From: Flavihumibacter fluminis
Lineage (GTDB): Bacteria; Bacteroidota; Bacteroidia; Chitinophagales; Chitinophagaceae
Reading direction: 5' to 3'
DNA length: 64,000 nucleotides
Assembly: GCF_021491375.1 (NCBI RefSeq)
Contig: NZ_JAKEVY010000006.1
Location: 1-64,000, forward strand
The number at the start of each line of letters is the position of its first letter. Position 1 is the first letter of the stretch. The notes under the pieces are model-generated. The model saw only the letters and a program-made list of their open reading frames with translations, searched no databases and was not told the DNA's origin. Shown here piece by piece: positions 6,411-15,161 of this stretch. Both the position numbers and the translations under genes were made by a program.

Positions 6411-6605
6411 ATGTCAAAAGAAGAGATCAAATCCGAGATAAATAAAATCCTGGACACTTTACCAGACAAAGCACTCGAGGATTTATTATCTCTTTTAAAA
6501 AGTATTTCCGATAGTCATTCCAGGACATTTGACACCATAGCATTATTAAGCAAGATTTTGGAAGAGGACAATAATCTTCTTAAGCGGTTAGCTATTCCTG
6601 AATAG
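6411..6605 (+). CDS. Small helical protein resembling Bacteroidota antitoxins
   Basis: The 64-residue acidic protein begins MSKEEIKSEINKILDTLPDK, with a central LEDLLSLLKSI and the ending LLSKILEEDNNLLKRLAIPE. Short proteins with this pattern (helical N-terminus, then ILEEDxxLLxxLA) are often antitoxins beside RelE/Txe toxins in Bacteroidota. No toxin follows here, so it may be an orphan. It starts 39 bases after the nucleotidyltransferase stop. Function is inferred from resemblance only. Confidence 0.6.
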   Translation: MSKEEIKSEINKILDTLPDKALEDLLSLLKSISDSHSRTFDTIALLSKILEEDNNLLKRLAIPE

Positions 6606-6700
6606 ATACCAAAATCCTGATAAGCAACATCATGGCAGTAATTGGTGACACACTTCTATTGAAACGAATTACTGAAATAAAAAAAATAAACCATCCTTGT

Positions 6701-7096
6701 ATGAAAAAAATCACCTTCGTATTTATTTTGATTTTGCCAGCAATTATTGTAGTATTTGCAAGTAAACCAAGTATGCAAATACAAGCGCAAACCAATCAAA
6801 TTAAAGACACGGTTTGCAACGGAATATACAGTAAACGTCAGGCGCTCAATGATATTAAAGCCGGAAAGGCCCGGTTATTGGTTCAAGGGGGTATTGCACC
6901 TATATATTATCCAACAGACAAAACATTCCGTGAGACCTATAAAACCGGGTATGAGATATTCGGGTGTGTAGCTCCGGGACCTATTGAATGCCTTCAGGAA
7001 TACAATGAAACCATTTTCCAACATTTAAATGCTAGCTATGGAAATGTTTGGAAGAAAGAAGTAAGGAAGGATGTTATCGGATTGAATACAAACTGA
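6701..7096 (+). CDS. Small secreted protein with FEKKY-like domain
   Basis: ATG 6701 is preferred over an upstream in-frame ATG at 6632 because it opens a signal peptide (MKKITFVFILILPAIIVVFA). The mature part carries the pattern of the Bacteroidota FEKKY domain: a repeated-unit start (AxNDIKAGKARLLVQGG), YEIFGCVAPGPIECLQEYNE, then LNASYGNVWKKEVRKDVIG. Molecular function is unknown. It marks the right margin of the AT-rich accessory region. Bases 7097-7196 hold no gene. Confidence 0.65.
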   Translation: MKKITFVFILILPAIIVVFASKPSMQIQAQTNQIKDTVCNGIYSKRQALNDIKAGKARLLVQGGIAPIYYPTDKTFRETYKTGYEIFGCVAPGPIECLQEYNETIFQHLNASYGNVWKKEVRKDVIGLNTN

Positions 7097-7196
7097 AGAA
7101 TTAAATGAGAATGTACTGATTGGGGAAAAAATGGACCTACCTCCGGCACGATTATTTTATAATCCATGACATTGTACACATTTAAAGCTTATTCTC

Positions 7197-7733
7197 ATGG
7201 ACAAGAAAATTGCGATTCTCGCTACACATGGTTTTGAAGAAAGTGAATTAAAATCGCCCAAAGAAACACTCGAGCAACAAGGTTGGACCGTGCATATTGT
7301 GAGTCCGGAAGCGGAAGAGATCAAAGCCTGGGCAAAAACCAACTGGGGACAAGCCTATAAGGTGGATAAAGAATTAAGCCAGACCAGACCATCCGATTAT
7401 GATGCCCTGGTATTGCCGGGTGGCGTGATCAATCCGGATCAGTTAAGAACCAATAGAGATGCCATCGCTTTTGTGAAGCATTTCTTTGATGAGCACAAGC
7501 CTGTTGGCGCAATTTGTCACGGCCCACAGGTATTAATCAATGCAGAAGTGGTAAATGGTCGCACCCTTACTTCCGTTGAGGCTATCAAAATGGATCTGAA
7601 AAATGCAGGTGCCCGCTGGGTGGATGAAGAAGTGGTAGTAGATAATGGGCTGGTTACCAGTAGAACACCAAAAGATCTGCCTGCCTTTAACAAAAAGATG
7701 GTGGAAGAGATCAGAGAGGGTGTCCACGCGTAA
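7197..7733 (+). CDS. DJ-1/PfpI family protein (protease I / YhbO-like)
   Basis: The 178-residue protein spans a whole DJ-1/PfpI domain. The nucleophile elbow is GAICHGPQVLI with the conserved Cys near residue 104, and ALVLPGGVINPDQLR precedes it. Ends such as LTSVEAIKMDLKNAGARWVDEEVVVDNGLVTSR are typical of the PfpI/YhbO branch, reported as a stress-protective deglycase or hydrolase on glycated cysteine, lysine and arginine. It is convergent with the cupin gene (8 bases between stops). Confidence 0.92.
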   Translation: MDKKIAILATHGFEESELKSPKETLEQQGWTVHIVSPEAEEIKAWAKTNWGQAYKVDKELSQTRPSDYDALVLPGGVINPDQLRTNRDAIAFVKHFFDEHKPVGAICHGPQVLINAEVVNGRTLTSVEAIKMDLKNAGARWVDEEVVVDNGLVTSRTPKDLPAFNKKMVEEIREGVHA

Positions 7734-7740
7734 GCCCCTA

Positions 7741-8289
7741 TCATTTATACACAATTCCCCATTTTTTATTTAGCCGGTTGTATTCTTCCTGGGACTTAGG
7801 TTTCCAGGGAGTTCCAACCGGTGATCCAAACTCTCTGAAATAGCCTTCAAATCCGGCCGGCGAATAACTGAATACCATTACCAGGTTTTCCTTAGCGGTG
7901 TTTGTCATGGAATGCCAAACGCCTTTTGGTACCAGGGCTACACTGCCTTCCTTTACCGGAATTTGCTTACCATCCAGCTCCAGTTTCCCTTCACCACGAT
8001 GGATAAAAATTAACTCATCCTCATTCAGGTGCTTATGAAGGGGAATGCCTTCACCAGGCGCAATCAATTCCGTGCAGAATGACATCGTTTCATTGCCCTG
8101 CCGGTCTTTTGCCACTTTAATGGTAAGGGGAGAATTTCTCCTTCCAATCCAATAGGTCTCTCCTTCTTCGGCGTGCATCACAACGGGCTGTGATTCTCCG
8201 GCAACTTGGGCAAACAATTGGGGAGCAGCCAATAGTCCCAATACTCCTGCAGCGGATTGCTGCAAAAATTTCTTCCGGCTTTTTTTCAT
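7741..8289 (-). CDS. Secreted cupin-domain protein
   Basis: The 182-residue protein begins MKKSRKKFLQQSAAGVLGLL, a signal peptide of Tat-like form (KSRKKFLQ). A single cupin follows with motif 1 G-x5-HxH-x3-E (GEGIPLHKHLNEDE), the metal-binding core, and motif 2 PKGVWHSMTNT. Such proteins may be small oxygenases, isomerases or binding proteins; the reaction is unknown. The gene is single, with convergent and divergent neighbours. Confidence 0.82.
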   Translation of the reverse strand: MKKSRKKFLQQSAAGVLGLLAAPQLFAQVAGESQPVVMHAEEGETYWIGRRNSPLTIKVAKDRQGNETMSFCTELIAPGEGIPLHKHLNEDELIFIHRGEGKLELDGKQIPVKEGSVALVPKGVWHSMTNTAKENLVMVFSYSPAGFEGYFREFGSPVGTPWKPKSQEEYNRLNKKWGIVYK

Positions 8290-8353
8290 TCTTCAATTTA
8301 AAGAAGATTTAAAAACGATAGCGCATAGTCACCCTTTTAGGGTATTGTGGTAA

Positions 8354-9760
8354 TCAGTCCCCCTCTTCCTCCAGCAGCTCATTATTAATATCGGGTAACA
8401 ATTGCTGCGCTTCAGCTGCCGGTAGGGCTTCCACATTTTTCAATCTACGCGTAATTGCCCTGCTTCTTTTACCCAGGAGTTCATCTACTGTATCACTGGC
8501 GGAGTGCAGGTTCTTCTGCGCCTTCTCCAGGAGTCCGCCGAATTTTTCAAACTCAGTTTTAACAGCACCCAATACTTTCCAGACCTCACTGCTTCTTTTC
8601 TGGAGCGCGAGGGTGCGGAAGCCCATCTGCAAACTGTTCAGCAGGGCTACCAGTGTGGTAGGTCCCGCAACAGTTATTTTAAATTCATCCCTCAGTTGAT
8701 CCACCAGGGCAGTGCGGCGAATCACTTCTGCATAAATGCCTTCAAAGGGCAGAAAAAGAATGGCGAAATCTGTGGTATGGGGTGGATCAATATATTTGTC
8801 GCGGATATCCCTCGCCATTTTGCGGATGGTTGCTTCCATGGCCTTAGCTGCCGTCTCAATATCTTCCGGCACCGCATTTTCATAGGCATTGATCAGGGTT
8901 TCATATACATCCTTGGGGAACTTGGCATCGATGGGCAGGTACACAAAACTGTTTTCCTCTTCACTGCGACCGGGAAGTTTGATTGCAAACTCCACGGGCT
9001 CAGAACTCCCCGCTTTGGTTTTTACGTTTGCATCATATTGATTCGGCGCCAGGATTTGTTCCAACAACATCGCGAGTTGCACTTCTCCTACTCCACCCCG
9101 AAGTTTTACATTGCTCAGCACTTTTTTGAGTCCGCCTACTTCCTGCGCGATGGTCTGCATTTCCCCTAGTCCCTTTTGTACACTTTCCAATTGTTTACCT
9201 ACGATCTCAAAAGATTGCCCGATTCGTTCATTCAGTGTCTTCTGTAATTTTTCATCTACTGTTGCCCGCATCTCTTCGAGCTTTTTTTCTGTGCTTTCGA
9301 TCAGTTTTACCTGCTTTTCTTCCAGTTGCTGGAATTTTTCCCGTTGCAGGTTGTTCATGTTCAGAATGTTCTTTTCAAAGGATTCCTGAAATTCCCTGAT
9401 GGTAAGAGTTAGTTTTTCGTTGATCTTCTCCAGTTGTTCAACCGTTCTGTTTCTGAGTTCCTTTTGTTCATTTTTAAGGTCGTCGAATTTGTTGCGTTGT
9501 TCAAAAGTGAAATCCTTTAATCCGGCAGCCAGTGATTCCCGGCTTTCCCTGTTGATTTCGAGAAGTGTGTTATTTAGCTCAATGCGGTTGTCCTTCGCAA
9601 GGGTTGCATTTTCTGCCCGGTTGTTTCGGAATTCTTCTTTGATACCAGCTTCCATCCTGGTGAGGACAGAAGTGTCTACTGTCTTATTCCGGAACAACAG
9701 AAGGATCAAAATGATGAGGTTCACAAACAGTGAAAGATAGAGGATCAGGTCAGTAGTCAT
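8354..9760 (-). CDS. rmuC: DNA recombination protein RmuC
   Basis: The 468-residue protein has the full RmuC plan: one N-terminal membrane helix (LILYLSLFVNLIILILLLF), a long coiled coil (about 35-210), then the nuclease-like RmuC domain (about 215-440) with LRGGVGEVQLAMLLEQIL, FVYLPIDAKFPKDVYETL, DPPHTTDFAILFLPFEGIYA and GPTTLVALLNSLQMGF. RmuC limits inversion at short repeats. It starts 2 bases after a lipoprotein gene on the same strand. Confidence 0.95.
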   Translation of the reverse strand: MTTDLILYLSLFVNLIILILLLFRNKTVDTSVLTRMEAGIKEEFRNNRAENATLAKDNRIELNNTLLEINRESRESLAAGLKDFTFEQRNKFDDLKNEQKELRNRTVEQLEKINEKLTLTIREFQESFEKNILNMNNLQREKFQQLEEKQVKLIESTEKKLEEMRATVDEKLQKTLNERIGQSFEIVGKQLESVQKGLGEMQTIAQEVGGLKKVLSNVKLRGGVGEVQLAMLLEQILAPNQYDANVKTKAGSSEPVEFAIKLPGRSEEENSFVYLPIDAKFPKDVYETLINAYENAVPEDIETAAKAMEATIRKMARDIRDKYIDPPHTTDFAILFLPFEGIYAEVIRRTALVDQLRDEFKITVAGPTTLVALLNSLQMGFRTLALQKRSSEVWKVLGAVKTEFEKFGGLLEKAQKNLHSASDTVDELLGKRSRAITRRLKNVEALPAAEAQQLLPDINNELLEEEGD

Positions 9761-9762
9761 AG

Positions 9763-10557
9763 TTAATCAATTAAAGCGTTTTTCAATAAAGGATTTCTTT
9801 TCAGTTCATCAACATCCATCCATTTACCATCTACCCGGATGCGTTTGTAAATGAGTCGGGCACCGTGACTGTAATCAACATACCAATTGATATGGCCCGT
9901 GTATAAAGGCTGGATGGGGCTTCCATTGAGGCGATGCCAGCCATATATTGCCACGCGGTCAGTTTTTCCTTTATAAGCCTGCTCGGGTGCCTGAACAAGA
10001 TCTTTTTTTATCCCGGCAATCAAACCCTGGCGGTTTTTTCGTTGGCCTTCAATAATCAGGTGGTGCTGCCACATGGTGATGGTGCTATCGCGGTACGCAT
10101 ACATTGGAACAGGTTCCAGTTTTACTTTTGCCTGCCGGTAAATATGATCCACCATTTTAGGAGTAGGCAGTATGCAGTTCAGTTGCCTGGCAATGATTTC
10201 AGCCGCCATGGGAGTGACAGGCACCCTGGCCCAGTCTTCGGCTGTACCAATCAACAGGTAATCCGGCGAGCAATAGAATTGAATTTGGTGTTTTTCACCG
10301 GTTGAATCCTGGTAGCTAATTGAAATCCTCTCAAACCTGTAAAAAAAATCCGGCACTGAACCTTTTTGGAAGGATTCCAGGAAAAGGGAGTCGCGTTCTT
10401 TCCAATTATAGGAAACTGCCTGTTTGTAAAATTCGGAGCCGGTTATAGAAGTTGAGGTGTCGGCTGGTTTGGGTAATTTCAGTGAGCCGCTACAGGAAAC
10501 AAAAAAGAAGGTAGCTAAGCCTATGAATATTTTGCTATGTGTACGTGATAGACTCAT
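9763..10557 (-). CDS. Lipoprotein of unknown function
   Basis: Starting at ATG 10557 gives 264 residues with a lipoprotein signal (FIGLATFFFVSC, lipobox Cys at about residue 22). An ATG three codons earlier is also possible. The mature part has no motif I can name safely; it ends with NWYVDYSHGARLIYKRIRVD and KWMDVDELKRNPLLKNALID, which gives a well-conserved look. The histidine in YVDYSHG could be functional but no family is assigned. It is transcribed into rmuC with a 2-base gap. Confidence 0.75.
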   Translation of the reverse strand: MSLSRTHSKIFIGLATFFFVSCSGSLKLPKPADTSTSITGSEFYKQAVSYNWKERDSLFLESFQKGSVPDFFYRFERISISYQDSTGEKHQIQFYCSPDYLLIGTAEDWARVPVTPMAAEIIARQLNCILPTPKMVDHIYRQAKVKLEPVPMYAYRDSTITMWQHHLIIEGQRKNRQGLIAGIKKDLVQAPEQAYKGKTDRVAIYGWHRLNGSPIQPLYTGHINWYVDYSHGARLIYKRIRVDGKWMDVDELKRNPLLKNALID

Positions 10558-10586
10558 TATTTCCATGGATCAAGACTGATCAATCT

Positions 10587-11279
10587 TTATGACTGTTCAA
10601 GTAATTTTTTCAATTTTTCTATATTCAACAGCCCAATACGTTTGCCATCAGTCTTTATTAATTTTTCTTCTGTAAACTCCAGCAATAAGCGATACACTGT
10701 TTCATAAGCAGTACCAACATAGGCGGCCAAATCCTGGCGGGAAATAGTAAAACCAATAAACCCTTCGGCATCCTTACCGAATTTTTTCTCCAACATCAAT
10801 AGATCACGTGCCGTTCTGACCTTAACCTGCAGGTGTGCTAAATCGCGCATACGTTGTTCCGAAAGACGCAATTCATCCGCCATAAAAATCATGAACTCAT
10901 ACAAAAAATTGGTATTAACAGTGCCGGTTACACGAAAAAAATCGAGCGGGATAAAACAGACGGTGACAGGTGATAAAGCAGTAGCCGAAATAGGATAAGG
11001 CTCAGATGAACCAGATAGTCCGCGATGCCCAAGGATATCATGGTCTCTCGCAAACCGGATGATTAATTCCTTATCCTCTGTCCAGTGTTTGTGCACTTTA
11101 ACCACGCCCTTGATCATAAAGAAAACACCTTCTACCGGATCGCCTTCCCTAAATAGCAGTTCCCCTTTTTTGTAGTGTTGAATCCGCCGGTTGGTATCCA
11201 GAGCCGGCCACCATTCCTTCATGCATTTTTGGTAAATAAAACAAGTGCTTGCGTCGTAGGGACCTTTCTGCAGTTTCAT
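10587..11279 (-). CDS. Crp/Fnr-family transcriptional regulator
   Basis: The 230-residue protein has an N-terminal cyclic-nucleotide-binding-type beta-roll (YKKGELLFREGDPVEGVFFM, then IKGVVKVHKH) and a C-terminal winged helix (FTISRQDLAAYVGTAYETVY). No cysteine cluster for an Fe-S centre is evident, so it is not a classical Fnr oxygen sensor. Bacteroidota members usually do not bind cAMP. Targets are unknown. The 150-base gap to the divergent lipoprotein at 11430 likely holds both promoters. Confidence 0.9.
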   Translation of the reverse strand: MKLQKGPYDASTCFIYQKCMKEWWPALDTNRRIQHYKKGELLFREGDPVEGVFFMIKGVVKVHKHWTEDKELIIRFARDHDILGHRGLSGSSEPYPISATALSPVTVCFIPLDFFRVTGTVNTNFLYEFMIFMADELRLSEQRMRDLAHLQVKVRTARDLLMLEKKFGKDAEGFIGFTISRQDLAAYVGTAYETVYRLLLEFTEEKLIKTDGKRIGLLNIEKLKKLLEQS

Positions 11280-11429
11280 ATGCTTAAAGATAGTATCTGT
11301 TTAAACTACTGATATATGGGGTTGGATCTTAATTTTTAGTACATTTAGTACGGATCAATACTGATGGGGCGGCTTGTTAACGTAGCAGCTAATCCTACCC
11401 GCTATCATGTCCATCAAAAATTTATCCAT

Positions 11430-12071
11430 ATGCGACCAGTTGCTTTTTTTGCCTGCCTGATGACTGCTCTCCTGCTTAGTTGCGGATCTTCTCAAAAGAT
11501 AACGAGTTCCTGGGTAAACCCCGACTGGCCATCGAACCCTGATTACAAATCGATTTTTATTGCAGTGCTGAGTAACCGGCAGAGTGTCAAGACGAAAATT
11601 GAAAATGAACTGGCAAGTTTTATCCAGCAAAAAGGTTTTACGGCCATTAAAAGTTCGGATGTTTTTCGTCCGGGTTTTACAGATGAAAAAATGCCTGCGC
11701 GTGAAGAAATGCTGGGCAAGATCAGAGAACTTAACAGTGATGTCATTTTCACAGTGGCCCTTGTGGATAAGGAGAGTGAGAGCCGGTATGTTCCGGGCAC
11801 CATGCCCTATCGCCCTTACATGGGATATTATGGAAGGGGTTTCTGGGGGTATTATAATTACTGGTATCCGTTTGGATATGATCCCGGCTATTATACTACA
11901 GATAAGACCTATTTTCTCGAAGGCAATCTTTTTGATGTAAAAACGGAGGAGCAGCTTTGGTCGGTTCAAACAGAGGCGTATAATCCAACGAGCATTGAAA
12001 ATTTCAGTAAGGAATATGCCCAATTGCTCTGGAAACGGGCAGAGAAGGAGTTGCCATTTAAAAAGCCCTGA
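11430..12071 (+). CDS. Lipoprotein, DUF4136-like
   Basis: ATG 11430 opens a lipoprotein signal (MRPVAFFACLMTALLLSC, Cys at residue 18) and gives 213 residues; an earlier in-frame ATG at 11364 precedes no signal peptide. The mature part KITSSWVNPDWPSNPDYKSI resembles the start of DUF4136-like proteins. A tyrosine/glycine-rich loop follows (MGYYGRGFWGYYNYWYPFGY), then YFLEGNLFDVKTEEQLWSVQ. The function is unknown; it is probably an envelope protein on the outer membrane. Confidence 0.7.
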   Translation: MRPVAFFACLMTALLLSCGSSQKITSSWVNPDWPSNPDYKSIFIAVLSNRQSVKTKIENELASFIQQKGFTAIKSSDVFRPGFTDEKMPAREEMLGKIRELNSDVIFTVALVDKESESRYVPGTMPYRPYMGYYGRGFWGYYNYWYPFGYDPGYYTTDKTYFLEGNLFDVKTEEQLWSVQTEAYNPTSIENFSKEYAQLLWKRAEKELPFKKP

Positions 12072-12150
12072 GGCCATTGTGCCGGCCTTTCTGATTATCA
12101 GCACCTTACCAAAGGACTGGGAATTTTTTATCAAAATCTCGATGAAAAGC

Positions 12151-12180
12151 TTGCGTATGTCCTCCAGTCCAATAACTTTG
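12151..12180 (+). promoter_or_regulatory. Bacteroidota promoter for the 12210 gene
   Basis: TAACTTTG (12173-12180) matches the -7 box, with TTGC (12151-12154) at an acceptable -33 spacing of 18 bases. The start codon is 29 bases downstream. Confidence 0.5.
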
Positions 12181-12209
12181 TATTTCAAAGTGCTTTTTAA
12201 ACAATCAAT

Positions 12210-12545
12210 ATGGAAGCAAGAATTTCTATTCAACAACTCGCAGGTTGGTTTTTCGGCCTGGTATTTACATTGATTGGGTTGATCAACCTGTTCTGGGGAA
12301 ACGACCCTTTTTATGGTGTATTTGTGGTGCTTCTGGCGCTGATTTATTTTCCGCCGGTAACCTATTTTATACAGGGTATGACAGGATTTCGCATTCCGGT
12401 ATGGAGCAAAGTATTATTAGGCGCATTTATTATTTGGTCTAGTTTAGGAGTAGGAGAATTGTTTGATAAAATCGAATTGATGCAGCAGTCTTTTTCAGCC
12501 AATGAGTTGAATGAAGGGGGATATTCTATTTATTTTTTGGTATAA
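12210..12545 (+). CDS. Small integral membrane protein of unknown function
   Basis: The 111-residue protein has three hydrophobic segments (about LAGWFFGLVFTLIGLINLFW, VFVVLLALIYFPPVTYFIQG, VLLGAFIIWSSLGVGELF). No motif identifies a family. Its own promoter is visible upstream. It is convergent with the methyltransferase gene (3 bases between stops). Confidence 0.7.
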   Translation: MEARISIQQLAGWFFGLVFTLIGLINLFWGNDPFYGVFVVLLALIYFPPVTYFIQGMTGFRIPVWSKVLLGAFIIWSSLGVGELFDKIELMQQSFSANELNEGGYSIYFLV

Positions 12546-12548
12546 AGT

Positions 12549-13151
12549 TCAAATCAAACGCCTCACCCGCTCTTTATACCGCGTATAGGCTTCCCCATGC
12601 TGACGCCCAAGAAACTCTTCCTCCAATCGTATCTGGATTTGAATAACGATGTAACTGCAACACGATACAAAAAAAGTAATCAGGTTTGGCAGTACCAGGA
12701 ATAAACCGAATACACTGAAAAGCATGCCCAGGAAAATCGGGTTGCGCGAATAAGCGAATAAGCCATTTGTTACCAGTCCGGTTCTATGTTGTTCATCAAT
12801 ACCAATGCGCCAGGAGTTCTTCATTTGTTGCTGTGCGATAACAATCCAGATCAATGCCAGATGCGCGATGATTAATCCGGTCCACTTAATTTCATCCTTT
12901 TCAAAATAGGGGATTGGAACCAGCCAATGATATAAAGCCGGTAGGAACGCATAACAAATTACCACCAGCACCAATAAACCGGTGATGATTTTCATGATCC
13001 TTCCAATATAATCATGTGCAGAATCTGATTTTCCAAAAGTGACCGGGTTAATACCTGTTTGCCTGTACACCCTAACACTGGGTACTACAAAGCTGATCAA
13101 CAGATAGGCCAGTATAAAAACCGACAGGTAAAAAGGCAACCATTCATTCAT
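12549..13151 (-). CDS. Isoprenylcysteine carboxyl methyltransferase-family membrane protein
   Basis: The 200-residue protein has about five membrane helices. The C-terminal half carries the ICMT/PEMT-like SAM-binding pattern: LVTNGLFAYSRNPIFLGM with the RNP motif, then RLEEEFLGRQHGEAYTRYKE before a basic C-terminus. These membrane methyltransferases act on thiols, lipids or small molecules; bacterial substrates are mostly unknown, so the eukaryotic name should not be read literally. Single gene, divergent from the LLM oxidoreductase. Confidence 0.85.
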   Translation of the reverse strand: MNEWLPFYLSVFILAYLLISFVVPSVRVYRQTGINPVTFGKSDSAHDYIGRIMKIITGLLVLVVICYAFLPALYHWLVPIPYFEKDEIKWTGLIIAHLALIWIVIAQQQMKNSWRIGIDEQHRTGLVTNGLFAYSRNPIFLGMLFSVFGLFLVLPNLITFFVSCCSYIVIQIQIRLEEEFLGRQHGEAYTRYKERVRRLI

Positions 13152-13254
13152 ATTTCAAAATTTCAACTTCAGTATTGATTTAAGAAATATATGATTGCAA
13201 GGTTGTTGCAGTTGATCCTATTTACGCAATAGCAGAGTTGTATCTTTGCGCCTC

Positions 13255-14259
13255 ATGAAAGCAATTACTTACTCCATATTGGAATTAGCGGTGGTGGCAA
13301 AAGGCTCCACCCCTGCTGATGCATTTCGAAACAGTTTAACCCTTGCTCAGCAGGCTGAAAAATGGGGTTATACCCGGTTCTGGCTGGCAGAGCATCACAA
13401 TATGGTAAGTGTGGCCAGTTCGGCTACGGTAGTACTGATCAGCCATATTGCAGGGGGCACCAAAACCATTCGGGTGGGCTCCGGCGGGATCATGTTACCC
13501 AATCATTCTCCCCTTCTTGTAGCTGAACAATTTGGAACATTGGGTCAGCTCTATCCCAATCGTATTGATATGGGGCTGGGAAGGGCGCCTGGTACAGATC
13601 AGCTAACAGCACAGGCGATCCGACCCGACCGGATGCAATCGGTTTTCCAGTTTCCGCAGGAGATCAGCCAGATCAAACAGTATTTTTCTCCGGCCAATGC
13701 AAGTGCCAAAGTAAGGGCGGCTGTGGCAGAAGGAGTTCAGGTTCCGATGTATATTTTGGGATCCAGTACCGATAGTGCTTACCTGGCGGCAGAGAAAGGA
13801 TTACCCTATGCATTTGCCAGTCATTTTGCCAGCACACATTTGCTGGAGGCGCTTCAGATTTATCACCAGCGGTTTCAACCAGGTGCGGATTTAAAAGAAC
13901 CTTATGCAATCGCCTGTATAAATGTAATTGCTGCAGAAACAGATGAAAAAGCGGAAAAATTATCGACTTCTTATCTGCGTATGATCCTCGGTGTTATGTC
14001 CGGACAAATGGACTACCTGCAACCGCCAGCTGAAATGACCAGTGATCTGGCAGCATTGCGGGAACATCCTGCTTTGCAGTCTTTTTTGAAATACAGTTTT
14101 ATTGGATCCCGTGCAACCGTGAAACAACAGATCAAAGCATTCCTGGAACTGACAAAGGTGAATGAACTGATGATTACTACCAATGCGTTCCACCTGGAAG
14201 ACCGGTTGAAGTCCTATGAAATTACTGCATCCATCATGCAAGAACTTGCAGCAACATGA
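13255..14259 (+). CDS. LLM-class flavin-dependent oxidoreductase
   Basis: The 334-residue protein is a luciferase-like TIM barrel: MKAITYSILELAVVAKGSTP, WGYTRFWLAEHHNM (near residue 45), IRVGSGGIMLPNHSPLLVAE and FGTLGQLYPNRIDMGLGRAP (flavin-phosphate region). These flavin monooxygenases use FMN or F420; the substrate is unknown. TATCTTTG at 13241-13248 is a -7 box, giving a nearly leaderless start at ATG 13255. It overlaps the EamA gene by 4 bases (ATGA), so the two are coupled. Confidence 0.92.
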   Translation: MKAITYSILELAVVAKGSTPADAFRNSLTLAQQAEKWGYTRFWLAEHHNMVSVASSATVVLISHIAGGTKTIRVGSGGIMLPNHSPLLVAEQFGTLGQLYPNRIDMGLGRAPGTDQLTAQAIRPDRMQSVFQFPQEISQIKQYFSPANASAKVRAAVAEGVQVPMYILGSSTDSAYLAAEKGLPYAFASHFASTHLLEALQIYHQRFQPGADLKEPYAIACINVIAAETDEKAEKLSTSYLRMILGVMSGQMDYLQPPAEMTSDLAALREHPALQSFLKYSFIGSRATVKQQIKAFLELTKVNELMITTNAFHLEDRLKSYEITASIMQELAAT

Positions 14260-15161
14260 GCTCACCCAGCAAAGCATCAGGAATCGTAATGGCACTGTTT
14301 GCTGCCATTTTCTGGGGCCTTTCCGGAACCTGTGCACAGTATTTATTTGAGCAGAAAGCTATAGAACCAGGCTGGCTCGTAAGCTGGCGGTTATTGCTGG
14401 CCGGTAGTATCCTGGTTGTGTTTGCCATTACCCGAAAAGACAGTGATGCTTTCCGGATCTGGAAGCATCCGATGGATGCCTTGTCTTTGCTGCTCTTCAG
14501 TATTTTGGGAATGGTAGCGGTACAGTATACCTATTTCTACAGCATTCATTTGTCGAATGCCGCAACTGCCACTGTGCTGCAATATATTGGTCCCCTCTTT
14601 GTAGTGGCATTTTATGCAATCAAACACAGGCGTTGGCCGGTGCTGATAGAATATGCTTCACTGCTCTTAGCACTAGGAGGCACTTTTCTGCTGGTTACCC
14701 ATGGAAGCCTGGACAAAATGGTAATCACTGAAGCAGCTCTTTTCTGGGGAATTTTATCTGCTTTTACCCTGGCTTTTTACACCATCCAACCGGTTCAGCT
14801 ACTACGAAAATATTCAGCCGCCACAGTTACAGGTTGGGGTATGTTTATTGGAGGGATTATCTTTTCCATTTTCACCAAACCCTGGCAGGTTCAGGGTGTG
14901 TGGGATGCAGGCACCTGGCTGGCATTTGGATACATCATTCTTTTCGGAAGTGTAATTGCTTTTTATATTTTCCTGCGTTCAGTAATAATAATAGGGGCTC
15001 CAACTGCCAGCCTGCTTTGTTGTGTTGAGCCACTGGCGGCTGCGGCTGTTGCGGTCCTCTGGCTGAAGGTTCCCTTTGGGGGCATGGACTGGCTGGGCAC
15101 TTTGTTTGTGTTGATTACAATTGTGCTGCTCACATTGGGCACTAAAAAAGAAGCTGCCTGA
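14256..15161 (+). CDS. EamA/DMT-family transporter
   Basis: The 301-residue protein has ten predicted membrane helices in two EamA repeats. Examples are GIVMALFAAIFWGLSGTCAQ at the start, LLLFSILGMVAVQYTYFYS, then LSNAATATVLQYIGPLFVVA in repeat one and GWGMFIGGIIFSIF, ILFGSVIAFYIFLRSVI, GAPTASLLCCVEPLAAA in repeat two. DMT carriers of this type export amino acids or other metabolites. Overlap with the flavin oxidoreductase suggests a common job. It abuts the convergent esterase stop. Confidence 0.92.
   Translation: MSSPSKASGIVMALFAAIFWGLSGTCAQYLFEQKAIEPGWLVSWRLLLAGSILVVFAITRKDSDAFRIWKHPMDALSLLLFSILGMVAVQYTYFYSIHLSNAATATVLQYIGPLFVVAFYAIKHRRWPVLIEYASLLLALGGTFLLVTHGSLDKMVITEAALFWGILSAFTLAFYTIQPVQLLRKYSAATVTGWGMFIGGIIFSIFTKPWQVQGVWDAGTWLAFGYIILFGSVIAFYIFLRSVIIIGAPTASLLCCVEPLAAAAVAVLWLKVPFGGMDWLGTLFVLITIVLLTLGTKKEAA

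Noticed and set aside
6063-6605. HEPN-MNT toxin-antitoxin pair
   Set aside because: The MNT gene is clear, but the 64-residue neighbour has no HEPN motif.
8504-9169. 221-codon plus-strand frame over rmuC
   Set aside because: It is fully antisense to a clear RmuC coding sequence and matches no family.
11355-12236. 293-codon minus-strand frame over the lipoprotein at 11430
   Set aside because: The plus-strand frame has a lipobox and recognisable domain; the opposite frame has no family features and spans two genes.
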